From: Neoceratodus forsteri
Lineage: Eukaryota > Chordata > Ceratodontiformes > Ceratodontidae
Direction of reading: 5' to 3'
DNA length: 64,000 bases
NCBI GenBank assembly: GCA_016271365.2
Contig: CM057458.1
Coordinates: forward strand, 202,216,501-202,280,500
Shown here in pieces: positions 31,981 to 42,724 of the stretch. Under the pieces are notes generated by a model. That model was given only the letters and a program-made list of their open reading frames with translations, was not told the DNA's origin and made no database searches. The position numbers and the translations under genes were made by a program. The stretch's first letter is position 1. Each line of letters begins with the position of its first letter.

Positions 31981-32999
31981 TATAGTGTGGTTAGGCAAGT
32001 TGGCCCTGTAACTTATGAAATACAGATGCCCCATAGAAAGAATAAAAAACAGATATACCATGCAAACTTGCTTAAGCTATGGCATGCAAGGTCCAAAGAG
32101 GAAGAAGTAGGTGGCTATATACAAACGGAACCCCAACAGTCCGAGCTGGATATAGCCTACGAAAGGTTGGAAAATAGGAGCCGACTACAGGAAATGCAGA
32201 TAAATCCTTCTCTATCTACATCTCAACATACCCAGTTGCAACAATTGCTCAGTAAATATATTGACATATTTACTAGTGTACCTGGTAATGTGGTGGGTAT
32301 ACAGCATGAGATCAGATTAACACAAAATAATCCTATACATCAGAAACCATACCGGTTACCAGTACAGGTTAGAACAGAGGTAATAAAGGAGGTAAGAGCT
32401 ATGGAACAACTAGGTATAATTCAGCCCTCCTATAGTGCCTGGTCTTCACCAATGGTGATAGTGAATAAAAAGGAGGGGGGCATTCGCATTTGTTTGGATT
32501 TCCAAAAGGTGAATGCTGCTTCCCTCCTTGATAGATATCCTATGCCTCGCATAGATGATATTATTGATTGCCTAGGAAGTGCCAGGTACATATCCATCCT
32601 TGACCTCACAAAAGGGTACTGGAAGATTCCCCTTGCCCCTCAATCAAGGGAAATTACCACTTTTAGTACCCCGGTAGGCCTATACGAGTTCCTAACAATG
32701 CCTTTTGGACTGCATGGAGCACCGACTATGTTCCAGCACTTCATGGATCACATACTACAGCCCTACACATCCTTCTCTGCAGCCTACCTGGATGATGTGG
32801 TGGTGTTTAGTCCAGATTGAGAATCACACCCGAGCCACCTAGAAGAGATCATAAGGGCATTAAAAAGGGCAGGGGTCACTATAAATCCTACCAAATGTAG
32901 CCTGGGACAGACCGAAACAAGGTACCTGGGGTACATGATTGGGAATGGGGTTATTAGACCTGAAGTGAATAAAGTGGAAGCAGTATCCCACTGTGATAT
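31981..32999 (+). pseudogene. Integrase C-terminus, linker and reverse transcriptase
   Basis: The frame 31987-32820 runs from the integrase C-terminal GPVTYEIQ and HANLLKLW blocks straight into RT without a break. This shows integrase and RT were encoded in that order in one polyprotein. RT motifs: PYRLP, IQPSYSAWSSPMVIV, GGIRICLDFQKVN, PMPRIDDI, FLTMPFGLHGAPTMFQ and the catalytic YLDDVVV at 32784-32804. A TGA at 32818-32820 interrupts; GQTETRYLGYMIG near 32910-32940 continues the domain, then a TGA at 33004-33006. Confidence 0.95.
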
Positions 33000-33006
33000 T
33001 CCCTGA

Positions 33007-33636
33007 ATGAAAAAGCAAGTTTGTACCTTTTTGGGGTTGGCCGGTTATTACCGACGCTTTATACCCAGATTTTCAGCCATAGCAGGACCCCTAACAGAGT
33101 TAACTAAGAAAAAATATTCAAATAAGGTAGAGTGGACTAAGGAATGTGATGAAGCATTCAGAATGATTAAACCTACCTTATGTGCCTATCCAGTTCTGAG
33201 AAGTCCAGATTTTGAAAAACCTTTTTATGTACAGACTGATGTATCAGGAGTAGGTTTGGGAGCTGTGCTTATGCAGGTTATAGAGGGAGAAGAACACCCA
33301 ATAGTATATATGAGTAGGAAGTTACATGTGAGAGAGTGGAAATATGCAACTGTAGAGAAAGAATGTTTGGCCCTTAAGTGGGCTATAGAAGCTTTAAAAT
33401 ATTATCTCTGGGGTTCAGAATTTACAGTTGTTATGGACCATAATCCTTTATGTTGGCTACATCAAATGAGAGATAAAAATCCCAGAATTATGAGATGGTA
33501 TTTGGCCTTATAACCATACCGTTTCAAAGTTATCCATAGGAAAGGGAGTGAACACAAAAACGCTGACTATCTATCCCGATATGGGGCGGATGATGAAAAT
33601 ATACCTGGAGAAAACAGACCCTTAGACAAGGAATGA
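33007..33636 (+). pseudogene. RNase H domain of the gypsy element
   Basis: Starts with FLGLAGYYRRFIPRFS, the RT-RNase H connection. RNase H residues follow: QTDVSGVGLGAVLMQ (first Asp), KECLALKWAIEAL (Glu) and VMDHNPLCWL (Asp). A TAA at 33511-33513 interrupts, then PYRFKVIHRKGSEHKNADYL closes the domain with the terminal NADYLSR motif. The polyprotein ends at 33636. No integrase lies downstream, as it would in ordinary gypsy elements. Confidence 0.93.
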
Positions 33637-34070
33637 ATGTTTACAAAAATAATGTAACATATAGTATCATATGGATCTCAGAGAGAATGTAGTAGATAAT
33701 ATATGGTGAGATTAGGATCTGATTAATGTTGGATTGATCATTTTAAAGGGTCCCTGAGATGGAGCTTCTTGGAAGAGGGTGGTCCGGAGCTCCTCCATCC
33801 CTTTTAGTACAAGAAGAGGATGGACCATATGGATACTATATGATTTCTCAAGAGAAACAAGATAGTAGCAAAAGGATAAGATGGCTATTGTTATCCCAGG
33901 GCAAGTTCGGAAAGGAAAAAATGGCATGATGGATGCCAGTATCTTGATATAAATGGGGCCCTGGGTTGGAATTCCTGAGAGTGGGAGGGTGGGAGTTCCA
34001 CCCTCCTTAAGGAAGGATGTTTATATCTAAAAGAGGGAGTATTCTCCTCTTTTCTTTAAGGGGTGGTAAA
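33637..34070 (+). other. Gypsy 3' non-coding region and polypurine tract
   Basis: Between pol and the 3' LTR there is no ORF resembling an envelope. The last bases AAGGGGTGGTAAA (34058-34070) abutting the LTR are the likely polypurine tract that primes plus-strand synthesis. Confidence 0.7.
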
Positions 34071-35688
34071 TGTGACAGGGCTAATACCTGTCGCGGAATA
34101 ATGTTTCATACTTTCTCTTGATTGCAACCATCTATCTTCTTGTCTTCTAGAGCTATCCCTTTTATTTTCCTGATAAGGAGGCAGGCCACCTCCTTATCAA
34201 GTAAACCCTCCCCCTTTTAAGTCTTCTATATTCTTTGCCCTTCTTTTTTATTCTCTTCCTTCCATTGAAACATTATTCACAAATTTCCAGCATACATCCA
34301 CTTTATACTGGTTAGAAAAAGGTTATGGCTCCCTTAAATAATTGATGTAGTGGTATGATGCCCTTAATAAAGAAAGACATATCCCCCGTACTTTTGTGGT
34401 AAAGACTGTGGGAGCTTTGCAGTTTATAAGGTCCTTAAGTTGCCCAAAGGGGTAATAAAATCTGTTTGAGCTTATTTTGTATGCTTTTTGTAGCTCACCC
34501 CTTTTCGCTCACTTTACGTAACGCTTTGTGGCAAGTGCTTATAGTGCGATCGTAGCACGCTCGCAGTAGCAAATTTTTATGTTGCAAATATAGACTAAAA
34601 TGGCAGCATGATGTTAAATGCTGCCTAGAGTTGTAATTTTGCCCAAATCGTGAACCCCTTGTCCTGGAGAGAGTGCAGTGACTCTCTGAAGTGCTTCCTT
34701 GTTACTAGAGTAAACGCTGCCGACGGCTTAGCCTGTCATGTCTGCACTGAAGCCAGCTGTCTAGCCTGCATAAACATAGTTTCCTACCATTTTCTTGCTG
34801 CAGGAGTCTGTGCTTCCCAGTGGAATGGACCTAGTGGCAGAAGAGGGTGGGCAGCCTTGGTAAACAAATATTGTCCTTGCAGGAAGCCCAGAAAAACACT
34901 GTGAAAATAAGTATTAGCCCCAGTTCTTAGTGAGAGATTTTCATTTTGTTTTTTCTTTCCCCGGAGCAATATATTAGTAGTGTGGCTCCTACTTTTACAC
35001 TCTGCACTTTTATAATGTCCCCCTTCAGTTATGCCACAGTAATAGAAATTTTATATTCCAAAATAAAGGAATAAATAAATTGTACCTTAAGCTTGGCAGG
35101 AGAGATACAAAATGGAAACTGCTCTGAGGATTAGCTGTGTCATTCTGGCAGGGAACTATAGGGGAATGGCTGCCCCTAGTGGGCTAGATTTATACTGTTG
35201 CAAAGTCATGTATGGTGATTGAATATACTTAGGCTTGTTATAACAAAATTGGTCACAGAAAATACTTCTACAATTAATTTAAGCATTGTACAGCAACCCA
35301 TGTGTGCTTTAAAATGTTAAGTTAAATTTTAAAGGCATTTATTGTTTTGTTACATAATAAATCTAAGTCACATGATTCAGGGGGTGGATATAAATGTCCT
35401 TTAGTAAACTGCTTTTTTTTTAGATAAGGTCAGTGCTTGCTGATCAGTGGTGGAGGAAGGTTCCACTGGTTTGAGGATATTCCATTTATGATTTTGTTCG
35501 TATTTTGTTCTACAAACTGGTGCAAATGGAAGAGAATGCTGAAGAAGGTGCCAAAGCTAAGACTGTGATTTATATTGTTTATTTTTTGTTTATTTTATTT
35601 TTGTTTTATAATAAAATTCCCACTTAACCAGGTGGGTTGCACCTTATTCTGGAGCGTCTGTCCATCTTTTATATCCCACACCGTAACA
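34071..35688 (+). repeat. 3' LTR
   Basis: Starts TGTGACAGGG, ends CCGTAACA, and is colinear with the 5' LTR. It differs by scattered substitutions and small indels, plus a more divergent CG-rich patch at about 34495-34565. Confidence 0.95.
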
Positions 35689-35693
35689 CCCAG
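35689..35693. repeat. LTR element target-site duplication, right
   Basis: CCCAG, partner of TCCAG at 27512-27516. Confidence 0.75.
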
Positions 35694-36899
35694 TCAGAGT
35701 GTTTTCCTTTCTTTGCTTCTGGTTTCTGGCCATTCCACAGCAGCGGGGGGGGGGGCAAAGCATTGGAGCCCTTTTTCAGTAGTGGGGGAAAGGAGCATTG
35801 TGCAGGCTAATTGCTAGCTTTCTTGCTGAATAATTTTTTTTCCCCCTCGTTTCTGGCTCAGTAATTAAACACCAACAAAAAAGAATTGGCATTATGGCTT
35901 ATAGGAGACCTGTGCTTTTTAAATGATGTAAGACATGCAGAAAGACCATGAGATTGTCTCCAATAGGGTCTTACTGCCATAACTCAGAAATGCAATCTAA
36001 CATGTCTATTTCAGCTCCCACCCAGCCGGTGTGACAGGGAGATCCTGTCACTCTTGAGGACCGACCTTTTCTTAAATCTGTTGAAACAGTTCTTCTATTT
36101 TGTAGCCTAATCTATCCATTATAATTTGCAGTCCATAAGGCTGGCCAGCTATGGTCACCCCCTTCCCTTTCTTGACTATGCTATAGTGTCCTCTTTAATT
36201 TTTCCTTTTCCCTCACAGATCCTCGTACAGGGAGGTTATTGTGGTGACCTCCGAGCTGATGTAAAACACCAGACTGTGTTCCTCATTGTTGGATTTAGTA
36301 TGCACTATTGCTATGTCATAAAATACCTTGATATATATGCCTTATGCGTTTGAAACCTGTAAATGTTGAAAATACTACAGCACTAGGTTTTTTTGATGAA
36401 GATAAAAAGTTACTAGGGGACTGTATTATAAAAATTTAGTTAGTTGTGTTATTTAAAATGCATGTAAATTACAGATTGTTTGAGGGGCCCTTTGGCACCA
36501 TTCATTCCTGATTTAAGCTGAACAAGCCTAAAATTTCATGGTGATTTGCTTATAGATCCAATTGCATTATGGGGGTATGTGTGTTGTGTTTCTTTGAAAC
36601 TTGGCTTTATTGCTAATGCCCTTTGGGATAACCCTTGCTTCATTCAGTGCTTCTGCACTGAGGTTTTTCGTCTTTAGTTTTTGAGTTTTTGTTTATTGAG
36701 CTCCCCATCACCCAAACACACAAGACAAACATAGGGAATGAAATAATTTTCACTAAAAAGAGAGCTCAGTAGATCAGTGGGTTAGTAGGTACTGACTAAG
36801 TGCAGAAGAAGGACATGCATAGTCTGTTGCTGCAACTGATGTATTGAAGAAGGGATATGCCATTGCTTAAGGTTATCTGCCGTGTTTTAAATAAACATC
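35694..36899. other. No recognisable feature
   Basis: AT-rich DNA with a poly-G run at 35744-35755. No domain is readable. The left end of the downstream DIRS element may lie within its last few hundred bases, but I cannot place it. Confidence 0.4.
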
Positions 36900-36912
36900 A
36901 TGCAGAGATTGT

Positions 36913-37369
36913 GTGTCAGGTCCATCTGTTATCCAACAACCCCTCCACAGCCAGACCCCCGAACTAGGTGATGGTGCATCTGGAGTACCAACTGGAAGTG
37001 GTGGGACCAAGCTGAGAAAATCCTTTTTGCTGCTCTTAAATGAGCTGATAGGATCTGATGTTCTGCAGGACATCCCTACCAATGCACCTGACCCTGTGGT
37101 GGGCTCCTCAGGTTGGGTGGGTCCATACAGGCACAGCCAGGTGTGCCAGAGCAAAATGATGATGCTCACCCAGATCTGCAGGCAACCCCTAAACTTGACA
37201 ATGTTGATGGTCAAGAGGAGAATTCCAGCATCCATGGGGAAAATCCTGACCCAGTTGCAGTATTGGAGGAAGAAGATGATCTATCAGAGGTGGAGGAGAA
37301 AGGGGAATGATCAGAGTCTAAGAAAAAGATCACAATTCCATCCCTGTTTGATCCAAAACCTATTAAATA
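36913..37369 (+). pseudogene. DIRS gag, 5' part
   Basis: Two frames with acidic composition: 36913-37140 and the frame beginning 37113, which reads DPVAVLEEEDDLSEVEEKGE, a TGA at 37308, then KKKITIPSLFDPKPIK. The last two codons fall in ATTAAATA, duplicated at 38571. The frame continues on the far side of the L2. Assignment to DIRS gag rests mainly on that continuity. Confidence 0.65.
37362..37369. repeat. Target-site duplication of L2-E, left
   Basis: ATTAAATA, identical to 38571-38578. Confidence 0.85.
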
Positions 37370-38387
37370 AGGTATTTTTCTCCACCAAAGTTATTTCCTG
37401 GGTGGATCAATATCTTAAGAAATCCATCACAAAGAACACTGATACATGGATTTTCAACTATAGATTCTGGTCTTAGGTGTGGAGTACCACAGGGATCCAT
37501 ACTTGGTCCCCTGTTGTTCTACCTCTTTGTGAATTCTGTTTCTCAGCTCTTTACACAAACTGAATTACTTTTATATGGAGGTGATGTGGTTCCTTTCTGC
37601 TCAGATAATATAATATTAAAGAACTACAAGAAACCCAACAACAAGATTTCAGTATCCTCCGTTCATGGTTTGAATCACATAATTTGGTCTTAAACTCCAC
37701 AAAAGCAAAAGTTATCATTTTCCATAGCTCCAGAAAAAACCCTATTGATAACTTGTTACTTTTCAACAATAATAGAAATAATATTACAAAAATAACTTCA
37801 TTCAAATATCTTGGTTTAATATTGGATCAACATCTCAAGTTTGAACTTCATATTACTGACAATAAGTAGATTACATAAGAGACTAGGTTCATTATGTCTA
37901 TCGTATTAATAAACATCTCACTACTGAGATGAGAAGAATACTTACTTGCAGTTTTTTGCTTTCATTAATTGATTATGGTGCTAATATTTACTTATTTTCA
38001 ACCGAAATAATTCTTAATAAACTCAGGTCAACTTATAATAGTATCTTATGTTTTGCATTGGGAATACCTAGACTGACTCATCATTGTGTACTGTATAAAT
38101 CCTTTAGATGTTTACCTATCACTGAATCATTCTATTATGGTGCATTAGTATTTATACATAAAGTTCAGTTAAGATTGGTGTCTGATAGTATCGTATCTTT
38201 GTTCTTGAGATATAACTCAACACTCTGCACAAGAACTCAAGGTAGAAAACTCTTGAAGGTTCTTTTTTTTTTCCATTCCACTTATTCACAAAACTCTATT
38301 AACTCTGTTGCATTCAAACTGCATAATGATTTACCAGACACTATCATAGGCTGCACTACTGTAGGTTGTCAGTATTTAAGAGAATGA
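37370..38387 (+). pseudogene. L2-E ORF2 fragment (RT part and C-terminus)
   Basis: Remnant from RT motif B to the natural C-terminus, with at least three frame changes: about 37480, 37869 (TAG) and about 37925. The readable pieces are 37684-37869 (LNSTKAKVIIFHSSRKN, YLGLILDQHLKFELH) and 37929-38387 (SLIDYGANIYLFSTE, LCFALGIPRLTHHCVLYKSF). The DD box is degraded to GGD. Confidence 0.82.
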
Positions 38388-38570
38388 TTAAATGTTATTT
38401 TTTTAGATAAAACTGTTTGTAACTGTTATGACTGATTTCTGTCCATTTGATTGATATGTCTGATATGTATGTAAGTGTTTGAATTTTTAAATACTGTACT
38501 ATTTATAACTGGATGCCTGTGAAAATGGGCATTGTGCCCACAGGCCTTTTCAGTAAAAAATAAACAGGAA
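37370..38570 (+). mobile_element. L2-type LINE, 5'-truncated, inserted in DIRS gag (L2-E)
   Basis: Starts inside RT between motifs A and B (KVISWVDQYLKKSITKN), then a degenerate GVPQGSILGPLLF spread over two frames near 37480-37525, YADD-equivalent LYGGDVV near 37572, FKYLGLILDQHLKF (37801-37842) and CALGIPRLTHHCVLYKSF-type C-terminus to 38387. The 3' UTR ends GGGCATTGTGCCC...CAGGCC...CAGTAAAAAATAAACAGGA. It is flanked by 8-bp duplications, the mark of a genuine 5'-truncated LINE insertion. Confidence 0.9.
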
Positions 38571-38578
38571 ATTAAATA
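38571..38578. repeat. Target-site duplication of L2-E, right
   Basis: ATTAAATA directly after the L2-E tail. Confidence 0.85.
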
Positions 38579-39345
38579 TGAAGTCTCTGTCCTATCTCAT
38601 AACATAATCTTGACAGATGTTATAGCTCAAAAAGGTGCAAGCCATGGAGTCCTTGAATGTGAATCCAATTCTGTCCACCTCCTGCTCTGCACCAAAATGT
38701 TTTCCCAGACTTTGTGCACTGTACCAGATCACTGAGCAGGAATGGGCCAGTACAGATAAGCATGTGCACCTCCCTAGACTGAATGTGAGAGGTTATGCAC
38801 TTTTGGAGGAGAGCTCTTAGAACTGGGAAGCTCCCCGCTTGGCAGATATGCCTAATTCTGTCAAGCACACAACCATCCCTTTTGAGGGTTCATTGGTGCT
38901 CACTGACACCTACAATAAGAGGCTGGACACCTTGTGCAGAGGAGCTTTTGCTTCAGATGGGGGTAAATCTTCACACCTCATATGTATTCTTTATTGTTTC
39001 AAGAGCCGTTAACTCATGTGTCACTGACCTAGGTAGATGTATTCTCCCAGATTCAGATGGGGTGAACATCTTACAACTGGTGGCCACTGGCTATGGCATC
39101 TGCCTTTCTGGGGGATGCCACCATGGATAATCTAAGGATGTCCATATGCTCCACTTACCACATTGTGGCAGCTATGCAGGGTGTCTGGCTTAGGCTTTGA
39201 GTCGCAGATCAGGCCTCAAAGGCGAGGTTGTTTTACATGGCCTTTGAACGTGGGTTATTATTTGGTTCAGGATTGGATGACATCCTAAAGGCCATCCAGG
39301 ATAAGAAGGGACAACTTCTGGTGTCAAAAAAGCAGTAGAGAGTGA
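38579..39345 (+). pseudogene. DIRS gag, 3' part
   Basis: Continues from the interrupted frame (YEVSVLSHNIILTDVIAQ from about 38576). Later frames read TTIPFEGSLVLTDTYNKRLD near 38872-38930 and AFERGLLFGSGLDDILKAI near 39240-39297, both recalling blocks of vertebrate DIRS gag (proline-rich loop, Lys-Asp or Thr-Asp, later LFG..LD). It contains several stops. Confidence 0.65.
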
Positions 39346-39589
39346 CCTTAAATTCCAGGGGTTGTTGAGGTGCATGATAGCCTCAGCCCTGTGTCAGTTT
39401 TCAGCCCTTGTGGAATTGCAGAAGTCAGTGTTACAGAGGAGCTTATTACAGATTCAAGAACAATAGTAACAGAGGATTCTTCATCTGTAGGCATAATGGA
39501 AGTGCAGGGCGAAGAGGAGGACACTCCCAATGAAGGTACGTGGGTCCATCTCTGCCTCCCTTCCCTTAGTGGAAGACTACTGCAGTTTT

Positions 39590-40400
39590 ACCAGAGATGG
39601 GTCCAAGTCATGTCAGACATATGGGTAGTGGAGATCCTGGAGGTAGGATATGCTATAGAGTTTGCAACAGTATGCACAAGAGGTTGTTTCTTGCCATCCC
39701 TTCTTCCCCAATACCCAGTGAAAAAGAAGGAGGTCACCCAAACCCGGGATCACTTGTTACAGTTTGGGACAATTATTTGGGTACCCCCCCCATGAAGAGA
39801 GTCTGGGGTTCTCCTCAATTTACTTTGTGGTTCCCAAGAAGGGGGGGAAGCTTTCAGCTGATTCTGGCTCTAAAACAGCTAAACAAGTTTTTTCTCTATG
39901 CCACTTTCAAGATGGAGTCCTTGGGGTCAATAATCCAGGTCATTCAACTGGAGGATTATCTGGTGTCCATAGATCTGAAAGATGCCTATCTATACATCCT
40001 TATATGCCAGTCACACCAGATGTTTCTGAGGTTCAAGATTCTGGGATGGCATTTTCAATACCAGGGGCTTCCCTTTGGGCTGGTAACAGCTACACAAGTA
40101 TTCTCAAAGATCCTGATCATGCTAGTGGCACAGTTGAGGCAAGAGGGACACCACATGTACCCCTACCTAGATGATCTCATCAGAGCATTATTGGTTCACA
40201 GAGCAAGGAGATTGGTGTCAAGAACCCTCCTTCAGACTCACAGTTGGGTCATCAACCAGGAGAAGAGTTCCCTTGTTCAAGCCCAGAGTTTAGAACACTT
40301 GGGAAAGGTGTTCTGGATGGATGAGGGAAAAGTCTACCTCTCATCATCCACATGTGAGACTCTGAAACAAAAGGTTCAGTGACTGAGCAGACAGCTGTCA
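39590..40400 (+). pseudogene. DIRS reverse transcriptase
   Basis: The frame 39597-40382 encodes SFQLILALKQLNKFF, KMESLGSIIQVIQLEDYLVS, IDLKDAYLYILI (motif A), GLPFGLVTATQVFSKI (motif B) and the catalytic YPYLDDLIRA (about 40157-40186). SWVINQEKSSL follows. This combination is characteristic of DIRS RT rather than of LTR or LINE RT. The upstream half of the domain is in other frames, and the frame ends at a TGA at 40380-40382. Confidence 0.93.
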
Positions 40401-41120
40401 GTCTTTGCTCACAGACTACTCTGTATTCTTGAAATGATGACTGCAGCAATTGAATTAGCACTGTTGGCACACTTGCATATGCAACCCCTCCAAAACAGGA
40501 TGTTGGAGGCCTGGAATCCAGCCTTGGAAGACTGCCAAACTCTGATTGTGCTTCCTCAATCCATCCTGCAATTGCTGGATTGGTGAGCAAGTCCTGAGAA
40601 CCTTTGCAGGGGGTCCCTGCTGGAAGATCCATCACAGCTGATCTTGATGACCGATGTCAGTCTATCAGGCTGTGGCACAGTCCTGGACCATGTCCTGGCT
40701 CAAGTCAGTTGGATCCCTCAAGAACAGCAGCTACAGATAAACATATTGGAGATGAGGGCTGTACATCTTGCCCTTTGTCATTTCCACACTCCAGTGTGGT
40801 CCAAGGCAGTGAAGATAAGGTATGATAACACTGCCACCATAGCATACAGAAACAATCAAGGAAGCAAAAGAAGCAAGGAGATGCTAGCAGAAGTCACCAA
40901 AGTTCTGCTGTGGGAAGAGGAGCATCTCCTATCTCTTTCAGCAGTTCATCTGGCAGGAGAACTGAACTTCCAGGCTGATTGGCTGCATCAAGTGAGGATC
41001 CACCCTGGGGGAATGGACATTGAACCTAGAGGCATTCAATATTCTGTCCTGAAGGTTCCATCAGTCCCAGATCAACCTATTCACATCCAAGGAAAATGCT
41101 CAGGTACTGAGGTTCTTTAG
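40383..41120 (+). pseudogene. DIRS RNase H
   Basis: After connection sequence, the frame 40644-41120 reads MTDVSLSGCGTVLDHVLAQV (first Asp near 40648), INILEMRAVHLALCHF (Glu), IRYDNTATIAYRNNQGSKRS (Asp) and SAVHLAGELNFQADWL (final Asp), the full RNase H set in the DIRS arrangement. It then diverges. Confidence 0.92.
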
Positions 41121-41886
41121 TTGATACCACTGTCCGCAGGCAGAAGTAGTGGATACTCTGTCTCAGACATGGAATTCCTGGGACGTACATGTTCCCTCTG
41201 CTACTGCTTCTTCCCAAAGTGCTTTGCAAGGTAAGATGTTTAAGAGGAATCATCCTCCTTATAGTATCAGAATGGTCAAGAAGGTCATGGTTCTCAGAAC
41301 TGGTGAATCTTGCCCAGCAAGTACCATTTTGGCTCCCACTACACAGGGATCTTCTCTTCCAATGCCCCATCCTGCATCTAAATCCAGAGGTGATCAACTG
41401 ATGGCTTGGCTCCTGAGAGGAGAAGATTATTAAGGTGGGGTTTTATGAAAGAGTCATAGATACTCTGATGGCCTCCAGGAAGGTGTCAACCTATGATCAT
41501 GTGTTGACTGTTTTTTTAGTTTGGGCTAGACAGAGAAGCATCCAGCCCTGCAAAGCTACAGTTCCATAGAGTTTGCATTTTTTGTAGCCAAGAGTAGATA
41601 AAGGGCTTGCACTGAGCACTCTGAAAGGTCAGGTGTCTGCTCTAGGAGCAGCTCTGGGAAGTTCCCTCAGGACCAGTCAAGAGGTTCTACATTTTCTAAG
41701 AGTGGTTGTCAGGACCGGGTCATCATTCTAGTTGCCAGTTCCTCTGTGGGACCTTAACTGGTCTTAAACGCTGTCTGTAAGGCCCCTTTCAAGACCCTTT
41801 CCTCAGTGCCATTGGATATCTTGTTGTACAAGGTGTGTTTCCTAATTGCAATCTTCTCTGCCTGAAGGATTTGTGAACCTTAGGCT
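41121..41886 (+). pseudogene. DIRS 3' region, recombinase mostly missing
   Basis: Heavily broken. One frame near 41760-41880 gives LNAVCKAPFKTLSSVPLDIL, then KVCFLIAIFSA and RICEP, recalling the start of the DIRS tyrosine recombinase (a KvaFLlAitSarRvgEL-like block). The downstream catalytic His-x2-Arg and Tyr are not found before the palindromic end, so the recombinase is truncated. Confidence 0.6.
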
Positions 41887-41967
41887 TGAGAGAACTCTCC
41901 TTGCTGAACTAAACTTCCAGTTTTTGCTGTGCCACTGGAAGGGTAGTTCAGCATAGGAGAGTTCTCT
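41887..41967. repeat. Palindrome at the DIRS right end
   Basis: The left arm AGAGAACTCTCCTTGCTGAA (from 41891), then CTTCCAGT, and the right arm ACTGGAAGGGTAGTTCAGCA with GGAGAGTTCTCT (41932-41967) are reverse complements with a loop of about 11 nt. Inverted repeats at the ends are known for DIRS elements. Confidence 0.85.
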
Positions 41968-42004
41968 TAGAATTTCTATGAGCTATAGTTTGTTTGTTAT
42001 TTTT

Positions 42005-42540
42005 GATTGTGTTGGACAGGAAAATGTCATGGTTCAAAGTATCAAAACCTTTGAAATATTGATGAAAATTGCTCCCAGTGACAATCTCATGTCCAAAGAT
42101 TCCTGGTTGTCTCCCACCAACTAAATCAAAGCTGTAGTGCTGTTGTGTGTTTTGCACAGAAACCCTAACTGGTAATTACTTACAATGTTATTACGGTCCA
42201 GAAAATACTTCATTTGAATACTAATTAACCTTTTCAGTATCTTGGACACTTGTGAAAGTAGAGAAATTGGATGGTAATTACCTCTATCTGTTTTACCACC
42301 TAATTTGTGAACAAGAATAACCTTGGCCAGTCTCCAAGCTGATGGAAACTCACCAAGGTTCAAAGACATATTAAATATGTAAGTTAAAGATCCTGAAATA
42401 ACTAGAGCTGTATTGTCTACATTATTCAATTCTTTCATTACCTCATCTACTTTTATTGTGTTAAATTTGAACCTGTTTTCTGTACTGCTCACAGAAACAG
42501 AACTATTTGAGGAGCAAGCACTTAGATTTGTGTCCACTTG
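42005..42540 (-). pseudogene. L2-F reverse transcriptase, N-terminal part
   Basis: The frame 42537-42121 gives EVMKELNNVDNTA, FPSAWRLAKVILVHKLGGKT and YHPISLLSQVSKILKRLI. The frame 42157-41948 carries motif A as KGFDTLNHDIFLSNTI near 42042-42008. Coding then ends in DIRS sequence. The YADD box is missing. Confidence 0.85.
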
Positions 42541-42724
42541 AAGGGTATTTTACCCCATACATATATACAAAATAAGAAAGTGAATTTTGTTGCTGCCTCT
42601 GGTCATAATAGAATAGTTTGTCCCTCAACAATAGACTACTTAGGGAGCTCAGCAGTCCTCTGATTTTTTAACTTCTTCATGGCCTTCCAAAATTCTTTTG
42701 GTTGACTTTTGTTTATATTCCCAA

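Larger units (their letters stand above)
27517..35688 (+). mobile_element. Ty3/gypsy LTR retrotransposon, Gmr1-like (complete, dead)
   Basis: 8172-bp element with two LTRs of about 1.62 kb. The internal region, in order, has gag with a CCHC knuckle, protease (LLDSGS), integrase, reverse transcriptase (YLDDVVV) and RNase H. Integrase before RT is unlike ordinary gypsy elements and is the arrangement described for Gmr1-like elements of deuterostomes. The RT itself is gypsy-like (MPFGL, YLDD). It has no envelope frame. Each domain carries stops or frameshifts. The LTRs are still very similar and a 5-bp target duplication is nearly intact, so it is probably the youngest large element here. Confidence 0.94.
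36900..42004 (+). mobile_element. DIRS-type retrotransposon, truncated, with nested L2
   Basis: Tyrosine-recombinase retroelement family. On + are gag-like sequence (36913-37369 and 38571-39340, split by an L2), RT and RNase H with DIRS-specific motifs (39590-41120), and a short remnant of the region before the recombinase (about 41755-41880). The catalytic recombinase part is missing. The right end is a palindromic segment (41887-41967) running to GTTTGTTATTTTT at 42004, shared with 19664-19740. The left limit is uncertain. Confidence 0.85.

Noticed and set aside
33637..34070. Envelope gene in the LTR element
   Set aside because: Only short minus-strand frames and non-coding DNA lie between RNase H and the polypurine tract.
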